64,000 bases of DNA from Amyelois transitella (lineage: Eukaryota > Arthropoda > Insecta > Lepidoptera > Pyralidae): assembly GCF_032362555.1 (NCBI RefSeq), contig NC_083505.1, positions 10,531,501-10,595,500 on the forward strand, read 5' to 3'. Position numbers and translations under genes: made by a program. Each line of letters starts with the position of its first letter. Position 1 is the first letter of the stretch. Shown here in pieces: positions 55,001 through 64,000 of this stretch. The notes under the pieces were generated by a model that saw nothing but the letters and a program-made list of their open reading frames with translations, did no database searches and was not told the origin of the DNA.

Positions 55001-58000
55001 TCAACATTGTCTTAAAGGTTACTTTAGATATTTGATTTACTCGTATTATAAGGTGAAAGAGAGTTTCTGTTCACACGCAAAAGATTTGATACATTTTGTT
55101 TAAAAATATGGTTTCAAAATTAAAATACTCGTACTAACGATCGTAATCCGCGGCGCTTCCCACGTATGTGATCATCCGACCTTTGAAGATCTGCAGGAAA
55201 TGTGCTGGCTCCTTTCCTTGGTACACCCATGCCTGCTTAACGTTAATAAGTTTTTTTTTAAATATGTTTAATTCTGTTGTAAATAAATATTTTAATAGCA
55301 AACTGTATAGTCTCACCTGGACAGGAAGACGCCCCAATTTCGTGTAGAGGTCTTTGGCTTCTTTTGCACCCAAATTCCTCAAATCATTTGGCGAAGAGCC
55401 ACCCTGGAACAATAAAGATACTTGTTATTTATGAGTTTTGTTTTTACAGACTGACAGAGCTGCATCTTACGACGCTACTAGGATTAACTCCAGAAGTTCA
55501 ACAACATCAGAACTCCAAAACTTATAACCACTATGATTATAAGTTTTTATTTCATTACTTCGCCTTAACCTAACAACTTAATGAATATCTGGGGATTCAC
55601 CAAAGGTGTAAACCCAGTAAGGGTTCAATAATATGGAGTCTTCAAATATTATTGATCGTTTTTTTTTAACAATGGGGAAGAAAACTGTCAAATAATTCTA
55701 TGTAGAGGGCACCAAAAGTTTGTTACAATGAAGCTGTCAAACTCCATACAAATACTGGGGCGGTGAGTGGCTCTTGTATGTAAATAAATAGGTTCACAAA
55801 AATTCTGTAAGAAGTGCTTTACCATCCAGTAGTACAGCACGGACTGGTCGCCAGTAGGCGCGTGGTAGGTGTATAGCGCGATGTAGCAGTCTTGATCGTA
55901 GAACACGGCGGCTTGTGGACGTTCAACTTCGATTAGAGTGCTCTCGTCTTCGGAGATGTAGTGCACGCGCCACACCCGCAGCGCGCCAGACCCGTCGTCC
56001 GGGAGTTGAGCCTGGATTGTGATTGGTGGGTGAAAATTAAATATTTTGCAGCAACTATATTAGCATAATTGATATTATCATTATAATAACAGAAACAACA
56101 ACAACGTTTTATAATATATATTTTTTTATCAAATTAAATCATATATGATAGATATTCTAACCAAAAACTTAATATAAATGCTGTTTGGTAGCCAACAAAA
56201 AAATTCTTTCTTATTTAATGTCATGTATAAACTTAGGTACTCAAATTACAGTCTCACCTCAGCAGCAAGCCACGAATTGGCGGCCAAACTAACTGCATCC
56301 AACTTCGTGGTGGCCGACCGAGCGGCGCGGAGCCTCGAGTCGCGGCGTTTGTCACACCAGCGCCACCCACGGAACAACGCCGCAAACTCCAGCGGCTCCC
56401 GGCCCGCCTCTACTACCGACACCGGAACTACTAGGCGTTTGGCCCGCGCGAGACCTCTGGCCGCTGCTAGAGCGCCCCTGGAGGCGGAGTTGGAAGCGTT
56501 AGGACCGACCCAGGCCCAGACACCGCGGTTACCACTGTCTATAATGAAGACGCCCTGTTGGATAATTAATGTTTATCAAACTCTTTCATAAATCACTGAC
56601 AAAGAACCCATGGTTGAATTTTTAAAAGTAACCTGGGCGGCTCCGTGCCACTGTACATCCTCGCCGGTTAAGTGCTGAAGCTATGTACGATAAGAGGAGT
56701 GTGTATCACTTACGTCTTCACTTAAATCGTCCCTATGCAGTGGCGCTCTTTTGACTTCCTCCAGCCTAGCTGCTGGTCTTTGCGAAGGCACGGTGACTGC
56801 GACCCTAGGTGGTTGGGTGGCTCTATACAGTCTAGCCGGTCTGGGAGGGTCTGCGGGCGGCGCGGCCGGGCGGACGGACCGTGCGCGGAGTTCCAGCAAA
56901 GTGTCCAGCAGACCGCGGTCGTAAGCCGGCAAGGTCTGCTCATACCCATCGTGGGCGATTGCGATTCGGCGTGCGGTCATGCCTTTTTCGGCTCCTCGGG
57001 CCATGCGGTATGCAATCTGAAATAATATGAAAATAGCTTTTTGATCTTTTTTAACCTCTTCAATTTCTAACATACCTCCCCTTACAGTGTAAATAAAAAT
57101 GTGTGCCTAAACCAATATCTGCAGAAATTTATACATTTTTAAATATTCATGTTTGCGTTTAATGTTATTTCAAGCACTCTTTTTTATCATGTGGGAAGTA
57201 TAGGGAGCGAACCATAGCTATGGGAAGCACAATTTAAGCAAAGGCCTCAGCGTGGGAGTTATTTTATTTACCTTAGCACCGAAGATCTTTTCTACCAAAT
57301 TGGCAGCCCGTCCCAGCCACAACAGAAGCAAGGACGAGGTGTCGAGCACGAACACTCCATCGGCAGAGAGGTGCGACCACGACACCGGTTCTAGTTGTAA
57401 GAGGACGGGGCGGCGTCCTTTCACTCGGTATAGCCTAGCGCCGCCGTTGAGTGTCCCAGAGCCGCTACGGAGAATCCTGTGAAAATGATTGTTTCGATAC
57501 TTTATCACTAGCATAGATAGTAAAATGAAATAAAATTGGTTGGCACCGCGTTGCGCAGCGTAGCGAGCCCGTCACTGCACTCGCCGGCCCACGGGTGGAT
57601 GTGACTAAGCGAACTGGCCTCTGCCATTCTCTTTTCTATTATCTTTTACTGACCTGATACCATCTCTAAAGTAGGACAGCAAACGGGGCGTCTCCTTAGT
57701 CACTGCCTCGCGATGGATGACCACGGGCACCGCTAAGTGGGCTGCCAGCTGAGTGCCGCGCCGCAGCGCCAGCGCAGCGAGCCCGCCGCTGTGCTCACCG
57801 GCCCACGCGTGAATATGACGTTCGGCGAACTCACCGCTGCCGTTCTCTTTTATTTCTCGACGCTGATGATTAGAGAGATAAATAAAATAATAATAATAAA
57901 AAAAACAAGTTTATACTTTATTACACTGAATTTTATTTGGACCGATATTATTTAACAGTCCGAATGTGCCAGAAATAACCGACGGATACGTAGAAGTATA

Positions 58001-58386
58001 TACATATGTTTTATTGAATAGAAAAATGAGATGGACAGACCTCCTATCCGCCTAACTATCGGTGTAACACGTGTATCGACGGCCAACCTAGAATATTATA
58101 GTTCAACTAAAAGGATACTAAACATATTTTGTAGGGAGCCAAGAACTTTGCAAAGCAAACAAGAAAGCAAACGCGAGAGCAGCGCACTTCTCCCATGGTT
58201 CGGCAACGAGAACCGGAAGGTTTATAGAGCCATGGATGTTGGTGGAATAGACATAACGGAATGTAAACTTACGATGACGTCGGGTCCCGCCGGCTGGCCT
58301 GTGATAGAACAGGAGTACACCAAGTAGGCCTCCGCGTCGTAGAACGTGCCATAGTGCGTGCGTGGCAGCAACTCCGTTCCGGATTC
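52035..58386 (-). CDS. Villin-like protein (quail-type; gelsolin repeats plus headpiece), 5' end missing
   Basis: Exons in order: 58273-58386, 57654-57862, 57272-57476, 56714-57016, 56633-56674, 56258-56554, 55823-56011, 55317-55403, 55139-55232, 54607-54837, 54192-54329, 53803-53958, 52992-53098, 52578-52763, 52035-52148; 2472 nt, 823 aa, all phases closed. Gelsolin repeats are marked by YGTFYDAEAYLVY, HIHAWAGEHS, DGVFVLDTSSLLLLWLG, GVFIIDSG..VWAWVG, FYDQDCYIALYTY, ACFILREAARVWVW and ACVLDAHIAVFVWLG. The end is a villin headpiece: YPLTVLRG, LPPDVDPLSKELYLTHDDF, AWKQKDLKKSVGLF. Such proteins bind, cap or bundle F-actin; the headpiece is the extra actin-binding unit. One exon is only 42 nt (56633-56674). 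The first strand of repeat 1 (usually containing W-R-I) is absent, so one or more upstream exons lie beyond 58386. Quail-type villin fits best; supervillin is less likely because of the overall length. Confidence 0.88.
53152..53358 (-). repeat. Diverged Rep-A copy in villin-like intron
   Basis: Starts TGAGGTTCCCGGCACC and ends near GACGTGACTATTAGGTATG. The middle is replaced by unrelated sequence (from about 53275). Confidence 0.6.
53500..53739 (-). repeat. tRNA-derived SINE
   Basis: On the minus strand it opens with a tRNA-like head: A-box-like TGGCGCAGCGG and B box GGTTCGAATCC (53678-53688 on +). It continues into a body with GGATGTTTATCTATATACG and GGCTAACTCAATCTGTGTAA and a tail CCCGTATATAGGTATTTATT. 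The head cannot fold a 7-bp acceptor stem, so it is a SINE and not a working tRNA gene. It lies in a villin-like intron. Confidence 0.8.
54478..54575 (-). pseudogene. Decayed copy of villin-like exon 54607-54837
   Basis: Immediately downstream of the exon in transcription direction. The copy reads RDEQETAKKTADHILVTQ against the parent GDEREVAKNMAAADHILVMQ, and the DNA shares AGTATATGATCAGCAG and CGCAGTA.GAAGC. It is shortened by several deletions and has no open frame across its length. Confidence 0.8.
57541..57652 (-). pseudogene. Decayed copy of villin-like exon 57654-57862
   Basis: It abuts the donor side of the exon. Shared blocks on +: AGCGAGCCCG, CGGCCCACG.GTG.AT.TGAC, GCGAACT and CTGCC.TTCTCTTT. 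The copy covers the first half of the exon plus its acceptor side. I judge about 75-80% identity by eye, with indels that shift the frame. Confidence 0.8.
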
Positions 58387-60279
58387 CTTCAAAATAGACA
58401 AGTTAATTTATATCCTCATATTGACACAGAAATGTCACCATTGGGTGTACTCGATTCGGGGTTCCGTTCTCCCTGAGCTCGAGTTCCGATATCCATGGGA
58501 GAGTCGGTAAATCAAGCGATGATGCAGAAACTCCCATTTGACCTTCGCGACCCTGTTAACGGGGAACTAAGCCAGATAGGTTGGCTATTGCACTAGATCA
58601 AAGTGTTTATTTCATTGGTCACTGTTGACAAAACAAACAAGATTTATAGAATGGAGACTACAGGGACACACTACTGTTCATAAATCAAAACAGAATATGC
58701 GACGTCTTCTAGTTCAGTTTCGCAAACGCGTTTTATTTATATTGCAATTATTTTATTTAACGACAGTATAAAGATGAGCGTACTGTACTTAGTTGCTTGT
58801 TTTTCATAGTTGTCCATGACAGGTCAATTGCCTCACGAATCTATGTGTAAGAGAATGTAATGTAAATAGAAACTCTGGTAAGACAGTTGCTTCTTGTTCT
58901 TTTGGTTGATGAACGAAACATAATTAATAAATAACATACCACACTACATAATCAGATCTCCAGACCAATCATTTGATCACAATTAGTAGTTAAATATTTA
59001 TTGAAAATGAAACTCAACTACACGCATGTGCGCATGACTTGATTCGTGAATAGTTTCATTAAAAACATTCATGAGAATAAATTGAGGAATACTCAGTATG
59101 ATATCACATAGTTGTGAGGTAAGAGTATTTATTACATAATCATTATTAGTATAATGTGAGCAAAGTTAAAGTTCGCAAAATTTGCAAAAGACTTCTCAAG
59201 CATATTAATAGTATGCAGTGAAAGTGATCTGAGTTGACACGAGCAAGATTGAGGGCTTTATCTAAAGCTTTCGTCATACTGCTGTCATTATTATATACAC
59301 ATACCCACAACACAGTATTCTTGTTGTGAACACATATAAAAAACTATTCTTAGTCCTCGTAGTATCTAGAGTGAAAGGTGGGAGATAGTTATCTATCTCC
59401 CACCTTCTTGCGTAAGTCCCGGGTAGGTACACTACACCTCTGGAGAGGAGTCCGGGGAACGCCTTTTCACCATGAACCTGTATTGGGTGGATCAGGTTCT
59501 TATACGAAGTATCCCATCCCATCGGACCTACGCAACCTTTGCCCCTGCAAACCGAACCGTATTGAATCATGGTTACCTATATTGGATGTATAGGTAACTA
59601 TTGCCAGAATGTGTAGACTTCTCACACGATGTATTATCACCGTAATCGCATTGGTAGAACTGAAACGAACGTACTAGTTACTATGTCTTGTTATAAATTG
59701 TAGATGACAATATTTACGACGCTATTGGTGGTCGATTGAGCGACTGTTGGTCTGGTTGAGATACCCGAATAAAAAAGCGTGATGCGAAGGTTCTAATCTT
59801 ACCGGAGTCATGTATCAATAACTAGGTATTATTTGAGTTGTTAGATTAGTTTGATGACTAACCAAGGCTCGTGATGATCTTATAGATAGTTTGAAATAAC
59901 ACATTACGAAATTACAATTCCTTACACACTTCTTTTATTAATAAGCTTTCGAGCGTCAATTAAAGCAGCTTTTCTTCCAGTATTGTACTTAAATCATTAT
60001 AAGATTTCCTCGGGGTTAAGTGCATATAAAGTAGATTTCCAATTTGAGAGAAAGTAAGTTTTGCAATTACGGTTGGTAATCTGAAGAGATATCGACGTTA
60101 AATACCTATTTATAGCACGTAGTAAATGCAATCTTGGGGTAGACAGCAAATACTCAGATCAGAGCTCTTACATTGACTAATTTAAACGAAAGTAAAATTT
60201 ACTTTTTCTTTTTCATTTTTTTATTAGGTATCTTTTGTAATACCTATACATTTTTTCTAGCGTGCAAAGGATAAAGATG

Positions 60280-60470
60280 TGACGAAGGATAAGAGGAAAG
60301 GATAGGCTTATAAATGTGAAATTCTTCGTTTAGGCGATGGACTAGCAACCTGTCACTATTTGAATCTCAATTCTATCGTTAAGCCTAACTGCTGAACGGG
60401 GCCTATCAGACTTTTCAAAACTGTTGGCTCTGTCTACCCCGCAAAGCATATAGACGTGATGTATGTATGC
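60280..60470 (-). repeat. SINE-like Rep-A copy (3' end lost)
   Basis: Reverse-oriented Rep-A from the GATAGGCTTATAAA block to GCATATAGACGTGATG; the ACACGGCA terminus is missing. Confidence 0.7.
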
Positions 60471-60625
60471 AATTTAGCTGAACCGATTTTCGTAACCGAT
60501 AACGAAGCAATCGTTGATGTCTATTACTCTGGAAAAGTAAGGTAGATATATATACACTTTTCATAAGTATAATGTAAAGGAAATACCGTGATAATTTAGT
60601 TGCTTGTACAATGAACAGATCTACA

Positions 60626-60886
60626 TACATACATACATATGGTCACGTCTATATCCCTTGCGGGGTAGACAGAGCCAACAGTCTTGAAAAGACTGAATGG
60701 CCACGTTCAGCTCTTTGGCTTAATAACAGGATTGAGATTCAAATAGTGACAGTTTGTTAACCCATCGCCTAAAAAAAGAATTCCAAGTTTGTAAGCCTAT
60801 TCCCTTAGTCGCCTTTTACGACATCCATGGGAAAGTGATGGAGTGGTCTTATTCTTTTTTGTGTTGTTGCCGGGAACCCCACGGCA
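60626..60886 (+). repeat. SINE-like Rep-A copy, full length
   Basis: One of the best-preserved copies: (CATA)n, GTCACGTCTATATCCCTTGC ... GCCGGGAACCCCACGGCA. It lies head-to-head with the copy at 60280-60470. Confidence 0.8.
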
Positions 60887-61062
60887 GATTGGTGAACAGA
60901 CCTAACTACATCTATAACGGTTTCCAGCACAATTGAATAGAATTAGTGAAAATCTATTCGTTGGCGCCCTATGAAGAAACTTAACAGGAGCAAAAAAATA
61001 ACTAAAACCTAGGTACTCTTTCTACATAGGCAGCGTATTATTGGTCTAAAACTACACAAACT

Positions 61063-61230
61063 ATGGCTGGCAGAGGTCAGACTACAAGAAGGGGTGAAGA
61101 TGTGGAATTTGAGGAAATTGAAAATTTTTTTGTTGAATTGAGGTGGCATCACCTGGGGGATCAAAGTGGAATAAACCGAAATTCGGTCTCCGAAGCGACA
61201 AGGGATGCTACCGGGAACATCGGACAATGA
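61063..61230 (+). CDS. Possible small ORF, unknown
   Basis: 55 codons from ATG (MAGRGQTTRRGEDVEFEEIE...) to TGA. The composition is charged and polar, with no signal peptide, transmembrane segment or domain that I recognise. It may be part of a repeat or a broken exon; no splice context supports it. Confidence 0.15.
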   Translation: MAGRGQTTRRGEDVEFEEIENFFVELRWHHLGDQSGINRNSVSEATRDATGNIGQ

Positions 61231-61376
61231 TAACTATAATTAAGTTTTTTTTTGTTATCTTTATTGATCTAGAGTTAAAAATCGTTCAGTCGCGGTCCGG
61301 CGCCCGCGCAGTCGCCTAGCGGTTCTACAGTATGAATCACGGCCGCCATCCGTTACAATTAGTGTTGCCGCTTGAT

Positions 61377-61434
61377 TATCTACTGTCGATAGTTTGATGA
61401 AAACATGTTTTTTCATTAAACTATCGACAGTAGA
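61377..61434. repeat. Imperfect inverted repeat containing CGATAG
   Basis: CTACTGTCGATAGTTTGATG... pairs with ...CATTAAACTATCGACAGTAG; the arms are ~28 bp with one mismatch and a 2-base bulge. Confidence 0.65.
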
Positions 61435-61888
61435 ACTAGGCTATGGAGCCTTGATAGTTTTTGGTTTTTTTAATTCAATCAATATTATATTATATAATAT
61501 TACATTACAAATATTTAATATTGAAAATTGATGCTAGCGGATATTCGGATACTTTCAATTTTTATGTAATAATAACTTGGTGGACGTTAGAAAGACCATA
61601 ATAAATATTAAAAACAAAAGATATACGCTGCTGGGGATTGAACCTGCGGTACTATAAAAAAACGGCGGTGAAAACCGATCGCTCTGACTTTACTACTTAT
61701 TTTAAAACGGCTCTAACGAAAAATAGGAGTCTTTAGTGTTGTCTGGGAAAATTCGATTTTGCAGTCACTGACGTGAAAAATGAAAAAGTAGATAGGTAGG
61801 TACTTCAATAAATATATTTATTGAAGTTATTATATTTATTGAATAACATATATATACATATACAGACAGATACAGAGTAAATACATAC

Positions 61889-61949
61889 TTACTCTGCGAT
61901 CCTGTACTATTAGACGAACAATATTTCATTTAACAGGATCGCAGAGTAA
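61889..61949. repeat. Perfect inverted repeat, 17-bp arms
   Basis: TTACTCTGCGATCCTGT (61889-61905) and its exact reverse complement (61933-61949) around a 27-base loop. A related AGAGTAAATAC also occurs at ~61874. Could be a small foldback element. Confidence 0.7.
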
Positions 61950-62186
61950 ATACTACCGATAATATTGAAATAATTGCATAACCGATAAAAAGTTTCATGG
62001 TGTCGATAGTATCGGTACCATCGATAGATATTATAAATGTTTGCAGGGGGTCATCTATCGATATTCAATCTATCGATATTTCGGCAACACGAGTAAAATA
62101 CAATGGTCTTGTTCGCGATCGCCCACTGCCATTTGTTCGTTTCATGGTGCACAAATATTTAGCTCATCGACAGACCGAGATGTATA

Positions 62187-63502
62187 TTCAGTCAGAAAAG
62201 TATCGGGAATGGATTATTTATTTATGGTTCCAAATTCAAATTTTTGTTTTTTTTGTTGTTGTTAGATTGGCACAACTGTTTTCCATTTTGGCGCGGAGTT
62301 TGAGTTGCATCTGTTGTTTACATTAAATACAGTGCTATTTTTAGTTATATCATATCTAGTGTGTATTGCTAATTTCATAATGGATAAAAACATCGAACAA
62401 AGAGTTTGTCTTAAATTTTGCATTGCCAATGGAATATCGTGTTCGGAGTCACTGAAAATGTTACAGAAGGCTTACGGTGAATCGACTTTATCAAAAACTC
62501 GTGCTTATGAGTGGTACAAAGCGTTCAAAAGCGGTCGAGATGTGATGGAAGATTTGCCTCGCTCTGGTAGGCCATCAACGTCCGCAACTGAAGTTAACAT
62601 CGCAAAAGTGAAGGAAATAGTGACTGAAAATCCTCATTCAACTTTGAGAGAGATAGCCACCGAACTTTCTGTATCTCACGAGTCGATCCGTACCATTTTA
62701 ACTAATAATTTGGGTATGAAACATGTTGCCGCTCGGCTAGTCCCAAAAGACCTGAATTTTTTTCAAAAACTCAATCGCATGAGAGTCGCTGAGGACATGC
62801 TAGAACGAGTCAATTCCGACCCAACATTCATGAAACGCATTGTTACTGGTGACGAGACGTGGGTTTACGAGTTTGACATGCAAACTAGTCAACAAGCTTC
62901 GGAGTGGCGCCTTCCAACTGAACCGAAACCAAAAAAACCACGCCAAAGTCGTTCAAAAGTCAAAGTCATGTTGACTGTTTTCTTTGACTATCGCGGTGTT
63001 GTGCACTCGGAATTCTTGCCGGAAGGTCAAACGGTAAATAAGGAATATTATTTGAGTGTTATGCGGCGTTTAAGAGAGCAAATCCGACGAAAAAGGCCAG
63101 ATTTGTGGAAAGAAAATTCTTGGATTTTGCACCATGATAATGCACCTTCGCACAAGGCCATCATTGTGAACGAATTTTTAACCAAACACTCAACAAATAC
63201 CATCGAGCAACCACCATATTCACCAGATATGGCTCCAGCCGACTTTTTTCTTTTTCCTAAACTCAAATTACCACTTCGTGGCACCCGTTTTCAATCGGTA
63301 GAAGACATAAAAGAGAATTCGCGGCGAGAACTGACCTCAATTCCGGAAACAGCGTTTAAAAAATGTTTTGATGATTGAATTATTCGTTGGCGTAAGTGTA
63401 TCGTTTCTAAAGGAGCATATTTTGAAGGTGATAAAATAAATTTGGATGAATAACAAACAGTTTGTGTATTATTGATCTTTTCCTGCTACTTTCTTGACAG
63501 AG
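62187..63502 (+). mobile_element. mariner (Tc1/mariner, DD34D) transposon, near full length
   Basis: About 1.3 kb flanked by TA (62185-62186 and 63503-63504). The imperfect terminal inverted repeats run TTCAGTCAGAAAAGTATCGG at the left and, in reverse complement, CTCTGTCAAGAAAGTAGCAG at the right. It encodes a mariner transposase with one nonsense codon. The size and TA target site are as expected for the family. Confidence 0.85.
62380..63453 (+). pseudogene. mariner transposase with a premature TGA
   Basis: From the ATG at 62380 the frame is open to a TGA at 63376-63378 (332 codons). The same frame then continues as mariner-like sequence (IIRWRKCIVSKGAYFEGDKI) to a TAA at 63451-63453. The N-terminal paired HTH region is present (EWYKAFKSGRDVMEDLPRSG; STLREIATELSVSHESIRTI). 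Catalytic aspartates: D158 (TGDETW), D253 (HHDNAPSH) and D288 (SPDMAPADFFLF), the last two 34 residues apart. In mariner proteins a Trp commonly sits at the stop position, so a single TGG-to-TGA change is likely. The loss of ~24 residues probably disables it. No frameshift is visible, so the copy is young. Confidence 0.88.
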
Positions 63503-64000
63503 TAGTATATCGTCTGTCGGCAATGTTTTTATTAGTTTTTTTGATCTTTGAATAAAATTTTTCTTGTTCACTTATTTCTAAGAAAATACTTATCGTAACT
63601 TAAATTCGTACCTAAGTGTTTCGGTTTAAATATGTGTTTTTGCGAAAAGTTTATTTAGTTCCCATAATTGAGAATTAAATTCAGTTAACCAGGTACTTCA
63701 GAGTATAATAATCAACAAAAGACAACACCACATAATACTTAATGATTCTTAGTATTCACAATTGCACATAAGTATTAGGTACCTACTCATATATACCACA
63801 AGGCATGTGTGTGGTCCGTGTAACTACGTATTAGAAGTATTAGAGTAGTATTTATGAATTTAAACACGATACATCGTGAAGTTTCATTTTTTATATAATT
63901 CGCTCATATAATATTGTTTATATTGCGTGATATTCGGTCATGCCGTCTTGTTTTGTTTATTTTGGGTGCGCGTGAGTTGGTACCTTGTATGCACAGGAAA
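63503..64000. other. Flank after mariner, nothing recognised
   Basis: AT-rich, no open frame or repeat that I can identify. Confidence 0.5.

Larger units (their letters stand above)
58387..62186. other. Repeat-rich region upstream of the known villin-like exons
   Basis: About 3.8 kb. It contains two short perfect hairpins (59375-59406; 59572-59598), two Rep-A copies (60280-60470 and 60626-60886), a 55-codon open frame (61063-61230), a GC-rich patch (61275-61360), two larger inverted repeats (61377-61434; 61889-61949) and a cluster of CGATA/ATCGAT motifs (61995-62085). The missing first villin-like exon(s) may lie here or beyond the window; I found no sequence with the expected motif. Confidence 0.5.

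Noticed and set aside
56178-56591. 137-aa open frame on +
   Set aside because: Antisense of the 297-base villin-like exon with clear gelsolin motifs on the minus strand.
59800-59820. ATG-ACT-CCG with donor GTAAGA as first exon of the villin-like gene
   Set aside because: The phase fits, but a three-codon start would leave repeat 1 without its first strand; chance match likely.
61009-61227. Minus-strand ORF as missing first exon of the villin-like gene
   Set aside because: It has a possible donor (CCCCAG|GTGATG) but the peptide lacks the first gelsolin strand and cannot be supported.
62305-62379. Longer N-terminus for the mariner transposase
   Set aside because: Family proteins start close to MDKNIEQR; the upstream in-frame residues are non-family and lie in the transposon leader.

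Overview
The window is nuclear DNA of an animal, almost certainly a moth or butterfly (Lepidoptera). Genes are split into many short exons with GT-AG (and two GC-AG) introns, the non-coding DNA is AT-rich, and introns and spacers are full of repeats of lepidopteran type: a ~245-bp SINE-like family with about ten copies, a tRNA-headed SINE, Helitrons with TC...CTAG ends, a hAT-type MITE and a mariner. All exon joins below were worked out by hand from splice sites, reading phase and remembered family sequences. No alignment program or database was run.

Layout. (1) 29-4255 (+): 3' part of a class C seven-transmembrane receptor of the GPR158/Smog type. (2) 7068-10648 (-): a complete secreted GH1 beta-glucosidase (myrosinase-like), 6 exons, 509 aa. 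(3) 10.7-15.8 kb: gene-poor spacer with repeats. (4) 15849-20548 (+): a cytosolic carboxypeptidase of the CCP6/AGBL4 type, 12 exons, 608 aa. (5) 21778-24408 (-): the TBP-related factor Trf2/TBPL1, 3 coding exons, converging on the carboxypeptidase gene. (6) 28409-47082 (+): a complete Rho-associated kinase (Rok/ROCK), 13 coding exons, 1355 aa. Its 6.7-kb fourth intron carries a Helitron. (7) 52035-58386 (-): a villin-like gelsolin-repeat plus headpiece protein, 15 exons, lacking its first exon(s), tail-to-tail with the kinase gene. (8) 58.4-64 kb: repeats, inverted repeats and a nearly intact mariner transposon.

Several genes act on the cytoskeleton: the kinase controls actomyosin, villin-like proteins bundle or cap actin, and the carboxypeptidase family trims polyglutamate from tubulin. 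I infer no operon-like link from this; each gene appears to have its own promoter.

Most notable observations: (a) degenerate extra copies of single exons ('exon echoes') lie just downstream of the parent exon, in the same orientation, in four of the six genes; (b) the CCP6-like enzyme keeps its zinc ligands but has leucine where the catalytic glutamate of the family should be; (c) a 603-bp hAT-like element with a perfect 8-bp target duplication sits inside a SINE copy; (d) the mariner transposase is open except for one in-frame TGA near its C-terminus.
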